From contig JANLSE010000392.1 in NCBI GenBank assembly GCA_031362265.1, forward strand, positions 1 through 16,592: a DNA stretch of 16,592 bases, given 5' to 3'. The position numbers and the translations under genes were made by a program. Source of the DNA: JANLSE01 sp031362265 (GTDB lineage: Bacteria; Chloroflexota; Chloroflexia; Chloroflexales; Roseiflexaceae). Shown piece after piece: positions 6,923 to 13,599 of the stretch. The notes beneath the pieces were generated by a model. The model was not told the origin of the DNA, did not search any database, and saw only the letters and a program-made list of their open reading frames with translations. Within the stretch, counting starts at the first letter, position 1. The number at the start of each line of letters is the position of its first letter.

Positions 6923-8143
6923 ATGGTTGCAGCTCGCACAATCATCCATCTTGATCTTGATGCGTTCTTCTGCGCAATTGAAGAACAGCGCGATGCGAGC
7001 TTGCGCGGAAAACCATTCGCGGTTGGTGGGCGCCCAGAGGGTCGTGGCGTTGTTGCTTCGGCATCGTATGCCGCGCGGCAATTTGGTGTGCGTTCGGCGA
7101 TTCCAATGGCGCATGCGGTACGGCTCTGCCCACAACTGCTTATCGTGCCGCCCAATTTTGCTGCGTACCGTGCCGCTTCCCAACAGGTAATGGAACGTTT
7201 GCATACGCTGACGCCATTGGTTGAACAGATTTCGATTGATGAGGCGTTTCTGGATGTGACAGCGCTGGGCGAGCCAGGCTCGCTATTGGCAGCTCGACTT
7301 CAGGCACAGATCCGTGATGAGCTGGGGCTTTCGTGCTCACTTGGTATTGCAACGAATAAACTGGTTTCGAAGGTGGCAACCGATGTTGGCAAAGGCATGG
7401 TGCGCAGTGGCAAAATGCCATTCGCGATCTGTGAAGTGCCAATGGGTGGCGAGGCCGCATTCCTAGCAGTTCTTCCCACATCTGCGCTATGGGGTGTTGG
7501 GCCAAAAACCGCAGAGCGCTTGGCTGAACTTGGTATTCAGACGATTGGTGATATTGCGGCATGGCCCGCCGATGATTTGGCACGCCGGTTTGGCCAACAT
7601 GGCGAAGATCTTGCGCGGCGGGCGCGTGGCATCGATGATCGGCCAATTGTTACCGAGCGCGCCGCCAAATCGATCTCACAAGAGACAACCTTCGCGCAGG
7701 ATGTTCGCGATGCGGCATTGCTTGAGCGAATCATCAAGCAACAAGCGACCGAAATTGCCCAGAAACTACGCCGCAACGATATCATGGGTACCACTATAAA
7801 GATCAAGATCCGCTGGCCCGATTTCACCACACCTACCCGCCAACTCACACTGCTGCAACCAAGCGACGATGAGGATGTGATCGCGGAGGCCGCACTACGG
7901 CTGTTCCACCAGATCTGGCCAGCTGGCCAAGCAGTGCGGCTGATTGGCGTCGGTATCAGCGGCTTAGGAACCCCGCCACGTCAGCTGAGCTTATGGGATG
8001 TTCCAACGCCAGAAGAGCTTGCGCGCCAGGAACGGGTACAGGCCGCGCTTGCAGCAGTTCAGGCCCGTTTTGGCAGTGGCGCGGTGCGGCGTGCCAGTGA
8101 ATTGGAAGAACGCCCACCTGGCACTGCACCCCAGCGTTCATAG
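6923..8143 (+). CDS. dinB: DNA polymerase IV (Y-family translesion polymerase)
   Basis: The protein is 406 residues. The N-terminal palm motif HLDLDAFFCAIEEQRD has metal ligand Asp11 and a Phe-Phe pair that includes the steric gate. SIDEAFLDVT at 104-113 supplies Asp106 and Glu107. The little finger follows (ARGIDDRPIVTERAAKSIS, then ETTFAQDV), after helix-hairpin-helix segments (LWGVGPKTAERLAELGI). Near the C terminus QLSLW (354-358) fits a beta-clamp-binding motif. The enzyme copies damaged templates with low fidelity and is recruited by the sliding clamp. The start at 6923 is the only sensible one, but its ribosome-binding site is weak (GAAG). No recognisable LexA box precedes it. It converges on the amidohydrolase gene with a 21-base gap. 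Confidence 0.97.
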   Translation: MVAARTIIHLDLDAFFCAIEEQRDASLRGKPFAVGGRPEGRGVVASASYAARQFGVRSAIPMAHAVRLCPQLLIVPPNFAAYRAASQQVMERLHTLTPLVEQISIDEAFLDVTALGEPGSLLAARLQAQIRDELGLSCSLGIATNKLVSKVATDVGKGMVRSGKMPFAICEVPMGGEAAFLAVLPTSALWGVGPKTAERLAELGIQTIGDIAAWPADDLARRFGQHGEDLARRARGIDDRPIVTERAAKSISQETTFAQDVRDAALLERIIKQQATEIAQKLRRNDIMGTTIKIKIRWPDFTTPTRQLTLLQPSDDEDVIAEAALRLFHQIWPAGQAVRLIGVGISGLGTPPRQLSLWDVPTPEELARQERVQAALAAVQARFGSGAVRRASELEERPPGTAPQRS

Positions 8144-8164
8144 GTTCCTGGTTGCGCTTATGCG

Positions 8165-9535
8165 TTACTGCTCAACCCAACGGTAGAGCTCGATTGCGTT
8201 ACGCGCCAGTAGTCGTTCGGCTGCCTCGAGTGCAAGTGCCTCACTCCAGCCATCTTCCAGCACCTTTTCGGCCAGTGTCTGCGCCAACAGGCGGCGGGTG
8301 AGCACCAGCGCACCATAGGTCTGCTCGACACACAGGCAATCTGCGCCAAATGCGGTAATCTTGTTCATTGGTACACTATCCAGCCATTCACCAAGCGCGC
8401 GCCGATACGCTGCTGGAGCAATATACGCCAACCAGCCAGACTCGATCTGAACATTGGGGTGATTTTTAGCCATCGTGCCAAGCTCGGCTACAAATGGGTA
8501 GCCGCCATGCAGCAGTACGAACCGTGTGCTACGATGGGCCTCGATCAGCGGGTTAAGCAGCAACGGGTTGGCACGTGCGGTGATATTGCCCTGCCATGAG
8601 CCATATCCGATATGTAGTTGATAGGGTAAGCTAAGTTCACCCGCGCGCTCAGCAACCGCATGTACCAGAAAATCCTCGCAGATTTGGACTTCGTGTGGTT
8701 CGAGAACCGCGCGCCCAAAAAGGGTAGCAATATCGGAGAAAGCTGGTTGCGTATGCGCGAGTGTGCGATGGTAGGCAAGCATCGATTTTACACCAGCTGC
8801 TCCGCGCGTATACGCCTCCTTAAGCGCAGAATCAAGCGCCGCCAAATAACCATCCAAGGTCGTTGCCGAACCACCATATGGCGCCACCAAGCGTTCACGC
8901 TCGGCTGGGTTCGCCCGAATCCATGGGTCAAAGAGCATAAGTGGCGCGAAATAGCTACGGTCGATTCCATATGGATCTGGCTCATCGCCCTGGACGCGCA
9001 GGATACGGCGAATATTGCCACGCCTGAACACCTCTGTATACCAATCTGGCCGCTGGTTTGCATTGCTAATCTGGCTGGAAAGATCCTCCCATGTTTCGGC
9101 AGTAAGATGTTCGGTGCTGAATCCAAACAGATCGCGAAATGCCAGCAGCAAACTGCGCATAAAGCCGGTATTACGTGTAGCCATCAGGTATGTTGCGGCA
9201 TTCTCCCAGCTTATTGCAGCCCGCGTAGTAGCGGGCATGCCAGCTGAAATAAGGTCATCGCCTACATCTGAATCACGCAGGAGTGTCGCCAATGTCGTTG
9301 GGTTTGGACGTCGATCTGGTAGATAGGTGTGTTCATGGCAGCCAATTACTGTATAACGGCTGATTTCCTGCTCGATTTCATGGGCAAGATCTTGGTTGCG
9401 ATCCACTCTCTTTGGCTCCCTATTCAATAGTGTTAAGTGTAGCTGTTCCAAGCGGGCGGATTGGGCCATGGCCAGGGTATATTGTGGTGATCGGGTATGT
9501 AATGACATAATAGTTGGTTGATTGATATCCAACAT
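8165..9535 (-). CDS. Amidohydrolase-superfamily protein, uronate isomerase-like barrel
   Basis: The protein is up to 456 residues and has the metal-site pattern of the amidohydrolase superfamily. VIGCHEHTYLPD gives the HxH pair His67/His69. Lys250 in GVKSML is a candidate carboxylated lysine. His308 in YQLHIGYG, His343 in FVLLHGGYPF and Asp399 in FGADC complete the set. The layout resembles Amidohydrolase_2 and uronate isomerase relatives; the reaction is not known. The start is uncertain: ATG 9535 has no good ribosome-binding site, and neither do in-frame ATGs 9508 and 9469. A well-placed AGAGG instead serves ATG 9551 of a 43-codon frame that overlaps this gene. It is divergent from a PhyH-type dioxygenase with overlapping promoters, so the two may act in one catabolic route. 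Confidence 0.83.
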   Translation of the reverse strand: MLDINQPTIMSLHTRSPQYTLAMAQSARLEQLHLTLLNREPKRVDRNQDLAHEIEQEISRYTVIGCHEHTYLPDRRPNPTTLATLLRDSDVGDDLISAGMPATTRAAISWENAATYLMATRNTGFMRSLLLAFRDLFGFSTEHLTAETWEDLSSQISNANQRPDWYTEVFRRGNIRRILRVQGDEPDPYGIDRSYFAPLMLFDPWIRANPAERERLVAPYGGSATTLDGYLAALDSALKEAYTRGAAGVKSMLAYHRTLAHTQPAFSDIATLFGRAVLEPHEVQICEDFLVHAVAERAGELSLPYQLHIGYGSWQGNITARANPLLLNPLIEAHRSTRFVLLHGGYPFVAELGTMAKNHPNVQIESGWLAYIAPAAYRRALGEWLDSVPMNKITAFGADCLCVEQTYGALVLTRRLLAQTLAEKVLEDGWSEALALEAAERLLARNAIELYRWVEQ

Positions 9536-9592
9536 TCAGAATGCTCAACATAGCGACCTCTGCTCGTTCGGTAGTGTGTATGTATATGCAGT

Positions 9593-9620
9593 ATAGTATA
9601 CCCAATTAATCGATTGCCAA
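9593..9620 (-). promoter_or_regulatory. Probable promoter of the amidohydrolase gene
   Basis: On the minus strand TTGGCA (9615-9620) is followed by 16 bases and TACTAT (9593-9598). Transcription would start near 9586. Its -35 hexamer overlaps that of the plus-strand dioxygenase promoter. Confidence 0.5.
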
Positions 9621-9643
9621 GAAGCCAATACTACGTGTAAAAT
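9614..9643 (+). promoter_or_regulatory. Probable promoter of the PhyH-type dioxygenase gene
   Basis: TTGCCA (9614-9619) and TAAAAT (9638-9643) are separated by 18 bases. Transcription would start near 9650, giving a leader of about 35 bases before ATG 9685. Confidence 0.5.
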
Positions 9644-9684
9644 AGTGTGATTCCAATCGCATAAACAAAGGAAGGTATCAGATA

Positions 9685-10560
9685 ATGGCAGGCTACAATG
9701 TTCTCAATGACGAGCAGGTGCAGAGCTTTCTTGATAATGGCTATCTGGTGGTCAAAGATTGCCTCGATCTGGCGGTTGCCCAGAGTTGGATCGGCCAAGC
9801 CTATGATCGGCTTGGGTATACCAAAGATGATCGATCAACCTGGGAAAAAGATATTATCTGGATGGATCACAAGAATCAAATGCCAGTTCGTGAACTTGCC
9901 CCAAAGGCTTGGGGTGCGCTCATGGATGTGATTGGTGGTGAAGAGCGCCTGGAGACCCAGGTGATGAAGATCGAATCGGCCCACTTCACAACAATCGATT
10001 CCTCAATTTGGTCGGATGCCTTTATTGTCAATTTCCATCGTGGGAGCGATAAGCCTTGGCAGGCACCCTCGGCGAATGTTAAGGGCTGGCACAAGGATGG
10101 CAGCTACTTCCGCCATTTCCTCGACAGTCGCGAACAGGCGCTTCTTACGGTTGTACTCTGGTCGGATATGCTACACAAAGGTGGCAGCACATTCGTTGCA
10201 CCAGATTCGGTACGCGTTATTGCGCGCTATTTGGCCGAGCATCCCGAAGGCGTCAACCCACGTGACTTTAACTTTCAATCACTGATCAGTCAGTGTACCC
10301 GCTTTGAGGAGATCACCGGCAAGGCGGGCGATTTTGTGATTTTGCACCCATTCATGCTGCATGCCTCTTCGCAGAATGTGATCGGGGTACCGCGCTTTAT
10401 GAGCAACCCGCCGATTGTATTACGTGAGCCAATGAACCTTAATCGAGCGAACCCAAGCGAATTCTCACTGCTTGAGCGTGCCACACTGCACTATTTGGGC
10501 CTCGAACGATTGGATTTCCAGCCAACTGAAGCGCGTGAGTCGTTCTGGTGGGCGGCCTAG
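9685..10560 (+). CDS. Phytanoyl-CoA dioxygenase (PhyH) family Fe(II)/2-oxoglutarate oxygenase
   Basis: The protein is 291 residues. The jelly-roll iron site is visible: His136 and Asp138 in GWHKDGSYF, the distal His226 in HPFMLHASSQN, and Arg237 in VPRFMSNPP, which normally holds 2-oxoglutarate. The opening NDEQVQSFLDNGYLVVKDCLD is typical of PhyH-family proteins, which hydroxylate small molecules using oxygen and 2-oxoglutarate. The substrate is not deducible; family members act on compounds from ectoine to phytanoyl-CoA and alkylphosphonates. GGAAGG lies about 10 bases before ATG 9685. It is divergent from the amidohydrolase. Its stop is separated by one base from the stop of the convergent DUF1684 gene. 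Confidence 0.9.
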   Translation: MAGYNVLNDEQVQSFLDNGYLVVKDCLDLAVAQSWIGQAYDRLGYTKDDRSTWEKDIIWMDHKNQMPVRELAPKAWGALMDVIGGEERLETQVMKIESAHFTTIDSSIWSDAFIVNFHRGSDKPWQAPSANVKGWHKDGSYFRHFLDSREQALLTVVLWSDMLHKGGSTFVAPDSVRVIARYLAEHPEGVNPRDFNFQSLISQCTRFEEITGKAGDFVILHPFMLHASSQNVIGVPRFMSNPPIVLREPMNLNRANPSEFSLLERATLHYLGLERLDFQPTEARESFWWAA

Positions 10561-10561
10561 C

Positions 10562-11071
10562 TTATGGCGTATACAGCTGCTCACCGGCTCGTATGGCAAT
10601 TGGCAGCCGGTTTTCAGCTGGGGTGATTGGGCACGACCATGCGTCGTTATAGGCACAATATGGATTGTAGGCAAGGTTGAAGTCGATCAGGAGTCGCCCA
10701 TCAGCGAGCCGCTCGGGATCCAGATAGCGGCCGGCCTCATAGGTTTCTGTGCCAGCCAGCGCATCGGCAAATGGCAGAAAGAAGCCATAATCACTCTGGT
10801 AGATCGTCAGGCTGGCTGGCTGTTCATCGATGGTCATGTGGATACGACCATAGCGCAGAAATTCCTGTCGCTCACCGGTGGTTGTCTGCATGACCACAAT
10901 ATCTTGTTGTGGGAATACCTCAATCGGCACGGCGAAACGTAAATCGGGTTGCTCCGGGAAATAGCGTAGCCCTGTAAATGTATGGCGCTGTGCTGCCGTA
11001 AGCGGGCTATCCTCGCTGCCGCCGAAATATGCATCCTTCTCGGCGCGGAAATTGCTGAGATCACTACTCAT
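10562..11071 (-). CDS. DUF1684 domain protein
   Basis: The protein is 169 residues from ATG 11071, which has GAGGTG 6 bases upstream; an ATG at 11101 in the same frame would add ten residues without a good site. The family signature is unmistakable: FNLAYNPYCAYNDAWSCP at 131-148 followed by PAENRLPIAI, with Cys139 and Cys147. Upstream parts also fit (FRAEKDAYF, LRYFPEQPDLRF, YGFFLPFAD, ETYEAGRYLD). Homologues are widespread in bacteria and archaea and their function is not established; I see no signal peptide or membrane segment, so it is probably cytoplasmic. It stands alone on the minus strand, convergent with the dioxygenase. Confidence 0.92.
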   Translation of the reverse strand: MSSDLSNFRAEKDAYFGGSEDSPLTAAQRHTFTGLRYFPEQPDLRFAVPIEVFPQQDIVVMQTTTGERQEFLRYGRIHMTIDEQPASLTIYQSDYGFFLPFADALAGTETYEAGRYLDPERLADGRLLIDFNLAYNPYCAYNDAWSCPITPAENRLPIAIRAGEQLYTP

Positions 11072-11092
11072 CAAAAGCACCTCGTATGGAAA

Positions 11093-11115
11093 CCACGCCA
11101 TTTCAATGGCGGTGG
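11093..11115. promoter_or_regulatory. Hairpin just upstream of the DUF1684 ribosome-binding site
   Basis: CGCCAT (11096-11101) and ATGGCG (11106-11111) pair around a TTCA loop, and CCA/TGG extends the stem with one bulged base. It lies 6 to 30 bases ahead of the GAGGTG site of the DUF1684 gene on the minus strand, and the same TTCA loop closes a hairpin in the structured element at 11443-11465. There is no T-tract, so a terminator is unlikely. Confidence 0.4.
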
Positions 11116-11206
11116 AGGAAGAGGAGAACGGCGCAACGAACGGCGTCCGCTCTCGATTGGTAGCCGTTGATCAGGATAACAGTCTTTACACATAGAGCGC
11201 GTCCTG

Positions 11207-11235
11207 TTGCGGTAAATCGCACATCGTGGTAGAAT
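11207..11235 (+). promoter_or_regulatory. Orphan plus-strand promoter-like sequence
   Basis: TTGCGG (11207-11212) and TAGAAT (11230-11235) lie 17 bases apart on the plus strand. Transcription would begin near 11242 and run through a truncated reading frame and the structured element at 11392-11500. No intact plus-strand gene follows before 14011. The stretch 11116-11206 shows nothing else recognisable. Confidence 0.4.
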
Positions 11236-11316
11236 ACGTACAGATGTGCTTAGGCACTCTGACGGTACAGCAGAGGTCACTGTTCGCACGTTTACAACTG
11301 AGACGTGGAGGTTCAA

Positions 11317-11397
11317 GCGAGTAATCCTTTGCTTGGTAAACGTTTCAAGGTATGTACCAATCGCTGCCGTAGTTGCGTGCGAAGCAGTACGGGGTGA
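11317..11397 (+). pseudogene. Possible remnant of a gene start (protein-kinase-like N terminus)
   Basis: A perfect GGAGG (11307-11311) is followed after 5 bases by GCG where a start codon would be expected. The frame then reads SNPLLGKRFKV and continues without similarity to a TGA at 11395-11397. An opening of the type (M)SNPLLGKRFKV resembles the first residues of bacterial serine/threonine kinases, which have xLLGxRFxV before the glycine-rich loop. No glycine loop follows. It may be a decayed gene whose ATG became GCG and whose body was lost, or a chance match; eleven residues are too few to be sure. Confidence 0.2.
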
Positions 11398-11500
11398 TTG
11401 TCAGTCATCCTATGGTGTCCAACCTTCGGGTTGAGGCGCAAGCCGCCGGATTTCAATCCGTGCGGTAAACTGACAGGTATGCCTCTCTTGATGATCACCT
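11392..11500 (+). ncRNA. Candidate structured RNA or palindromic mobile-element remnant
   Basis: Nested complementary segments give a compact fold. P1 pairs GGGTGAT (11392-11398) with ATCACCT (11494-11500), one pair being G-U. P2 pairs TGTCAGT (11399-11405) with ACTGACA (11469-11475). Inside are CAACC-TTCG-GGTTG (11420-11433), GGC-GCAA-GCC (11435-11444) and CCGC-CGGAT-TTCA-ATCCG-T-GCGG (11443-11465; it shares two bases with the previous stem). UUCG closed by C-G and GCAA (a GNRA loop) are standard stable RNA tetraloops only when read on the plus strand, the strand of the promoter at 11207. CATCCTATG (11406-11414) is also complementary to 11509-11517. A palindromic IS200/IS605-type end or a non-autonomous relative is the main alternative. 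I do not recognise a known family. Confidence 0.4.
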
Positions 11501-11521
11501 ATTGCTCGCATAGGATGCGCG

Positions 11522-12784
11522 CTAGGTACCTTCCTCCCACGATGAGAGATATCTGCTCTGTTCGCTCGAAAGCACATCAATGGTGATACCCATCGCCTGT
11601 AGTTTGATCGTCGCGATCTGTTGATCGATCTCCTTGGGGAGCGCATGCACTCCAGGCGCAAGTTTGCCCTGGTTATGTAATAAATATTCGACCGCAAGTG
11701 CCTGGTTGGCAAATGACATATCCATCACCGCGCTTGGGTGACCTTCCGCACATGCCAGATTCACAAGCCGCCCCTCGCCAAGCAGATTGATGCGGCGGCC
11801 ATCGCCAAGGATATACTGGGTCACATGCTCGCGTGGTTGGCGCTGCTCAATTGCCATCTCCGCCAGCGCTGGGATGTCGATCTCGACATTGAAATGGCCG
11901 CTATTTGCCAGAATACAGCCATCCTTAAGCGCACTCAGTGCCTGTGCACCAACCACATACTTATTGCCAGTTGCGGTGATAATAAAATCGGCAATTTGTG
12001 CAGCCTCCAGCATTGGCATCACGCGGAATCCATCCATTGCGGCCTCAAGTGCCCGAATAGAATCAACCTCAGTGACAACAACCAGTGCGCCCATGCCGCG
12101 TGCACGCTCAGCAATGCCACGGGAACAGTAGCCATAGCCGCCAACGACAAAGGTCTTGCCAGCCAGTAACACATTCGTGGCGCGAATAATGCCATCAAGT
12201 GCGCTTTGGCCTGTACCATAACGATTATCAAATAAGTGTTTGGTATCGCTGTCGTTCACCGCAATCACCGGGAATTTCAGTACGCCAGCAGCTGCCATGG
12301 CGCGTAAACGAACAACGCCAGTGGTCGTCTCTTCAGTGCTGCCAATGATCTGATCGGCCAAGCCCGGACGCTCGCGTAAAATACCCGAAACAAGGTCCGC
12401 GCCATCATCGATTGTCAACTGTGGCCGTTGATCGAGCGCGATACCAAGGTGGCGGTAGTAGGTTGCGTTATCCTCGCCGCGAATCGCAAAGACTGGAATC
12501 TCGTCGTGAACAACCAGTGATGCCGCAATATCATCCTGGGTTGAGAGCGGGTTCGATGCTACGAGTGTCAAATCGGCACCACCGGCGGCCAGCGTACGCA
12601 TCAGGTTGGCGGTCTTGGCGGTTACATGCAGGCAGGCCGAGATTCGTAGCCCATGGAGTGGCCGTTCCTGCTCAAAGCGCTCACGGATGCTGCGTAGTAC
12701 TGGCATTTCTTGTGCTGACCAATCGATTTTGTTACGGCCTTGATCGGCGAGCGCGAGATCACGGACAGCATAGGGTTCGGACAT
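11522..12784 (-). CDS. ahcY: Adenosylhomocysteinase (S-adenosylhomocysteine hydrolase)
   Basis: The protein is 420 residues from ATG 12784, supported by GAGG 6 bases upstream; the frame is open to 12907 but the extra 41 residues are unlike the family. It reversibly splits S-adenosylhomocysteine to adenosine and homocysteine using tightly bound NAD, removing the product of methylation reactions. Visible motifs are CLHVTAKTANL (51-61), STEETTTG (149-156), LKFPVIAVNDS, HLFDNRYGTGQS (183-194), the NAD loop GGYGYCSRG (215-223), ITATGNKYVV, NSGHFNVEID and NLACAEGHPSAVMD. It lacks the roughly 40-residue insertion found in many proteobacterial enzymes, so it is the short form. It lies 55 bases downstream of the creatininase-family gene on the same strand. 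No SAH riboswitch is apparent upstream. Confidence 0.97.
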   Translation of the reverse strand: MSEPYAVRDLALADQGRNKIDWSAQEMPVLRSIRERFEQERPLHGLRISACLHVTAKTANLMRTLAAGGADLTLVASNPLSTQDDIAASLVVHDEIPVFAIRGEDNATYYRHLGIALDQRPQLTIDDGADLVSGILRERPGLADQIIGSTEETTTGVVRLRAMAAAGVLKFPVIAVNDSDTKHLFDNRYGTGQSALDGIIRATNVLLAGKTFVVGGYGYCSRGIAERARGMGALVVVTEVDSIRALEAAMDGFRVMPMLEAAQIADFIITATGNKYVVGAQALSALKDGCILANSGHFNVEIDIPALAEMAIEQRQPREHVTQYILGDGRRINLLGEGRLVNLACAEGHPSAVMDMSFANQALAVEYLLHNQGKLAPGVHALPKEIDQQIATIKLQAMGITIDVLSSEQSRYLSSWEEGT

Positions 12785-12839
12785 CGTAGCCTCAGTTCTA
12801 TCATGAATATGATTGCTTGCATCGAAGGCTATTGTTACA

Positions 12840-13556
12840 CTAGAAGCCAGCAGCGGCGAATTGCGTTTGGACAAGCTGGACAGCTGTGGCAAGGCATACC
12901 TGACCATGTTCTACTGTTGAAGTGCGCGGATCCTCCCCGCCAACACCCTGCGGCCATACGCTTGGGTCAGTCCCAAGGCGATCCAGTGCTACAAGATCTG
13001 GGCGTAATGCCATCATGATTGAGGTTTCGTTACGCGCCGCATGGTCGATCTGGCTTGTCCAGGCATCGCGAATATCTTTGGTAACACCAAATAGCTTTAG
13101 CCCAAAACGTGCTTCACGTTCGGCAATCGCGCCAGCCCATGCCCAACGTGAAGGGCCATGGCCATCGGCAAATACGGCACGAAATCCAGCGCGCTTCAGT
13201 TGAATCAGGATCGAGTCGATCAGTATCTCAAACAGTCCAGGTGGAATCCAGTAACAACTCCCCTCCAATTGACGCTCTGGTGTAGTAGTATCGGCATAAT
13301 CCATGCCATAGAGTGGCTCGCGATGTTCATGGAACAAGGCTCGATCAGGGCCAAGGTGGATTGGTGGAAGTACGATCCCGCCAAATGTATGGGCACACGC
13401 GATCATAAGCCCTTCACTCTGAATGGCATCTGATCCATATGGGAGATGCTCTCCATGCCATTCCAGTGTTCCCAATGGCAGGTAGGCGATCGGTTTTGAG
13501 GCTAGGCGAGCGCGAAACTCGGCTGGCAAAAGCTCACTGTAGTGTACGCTGTCCAT
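12840..13556 (-). CDS. Creatininase-family protein (metal-dependent amidase)
   Basis: The protein is 238 residues from ATG 13556, which follows AAAGGAG at an ideal distance. The family core is present: GTLEWHGEHLPYGSDA at 29-44 supplies Glu32, His34 and Asp43 as likely metal ligands; FADGHGPSRW near 129-138 provides His133; and IDHAARNETSIMMAL near 170-184 provides Glu177. Creatininase relatives hydrolyse cyclic or linear amides, including creatinine and the formamide FAPy in flavin and deazaflavin biosynthesis (MftE and ArfB types). The substrate here is not evident, and GDGHGG-type glycines are partly replaced (GHGPS). It heads a probable two-gene transcript with adenosylhomocysteinase. Confidence 0.88.
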   Translation of the reverse strand: MDSVHYSELLPAEFRARLASKPIAYLPLGTLEWHGEHLPYGSDAIQSEGLMIACAHTFGGIVLPPIHLGPDRALFHEHREPLYGMDYADTTTPERQLEGSCYWIPPGLFEILIDSILIQLKRAGFRAVFADGHGPSRWAWAGAIAEREARFGLKLFGVTKDIRDAWTSQIDHAARNETSIMMALRPDLVALDRLGTDPSVWPQGVGGEDPRTSTVEHGQVCLATAVQLVQTQFAAAGF

Positions 13557-13599
13557 ACATACTCCTTTGTACAAGAACGAGTAGCCTAACGACACAAAA

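Noticed and set aside
6368..7204. Minus-strand open frame of 278 codons across the SDR end, repeat gap and dinB start
   Set aside because: It is antisense to two clear genes and reads through the octamer repeats; the translation is rich in His, Arg and Lys with no domain features.
8144..8164. Terminator between dinB and the amidohydrolase
   Set aside because: The 21-base gap has no inverted repeat or T-tract.
11507..11519. Terminator of adenosylhomocysteinase (CGCAT-AGG-ATGCG)
   Set aside because: The stem is only five pairs with a three-base loop and no T-tract follows on the minus strand; it also competes with pairing to 11406-11414.
12785..12839. Possible SAH riboswitch ahead of adenosylhomocysteinase
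   Set aside because: Only 55 bases separate the two minus-strand genes and I see no conserved pairing or SAH-aptamer core; the structured element in the area lies at the other end of the gene.
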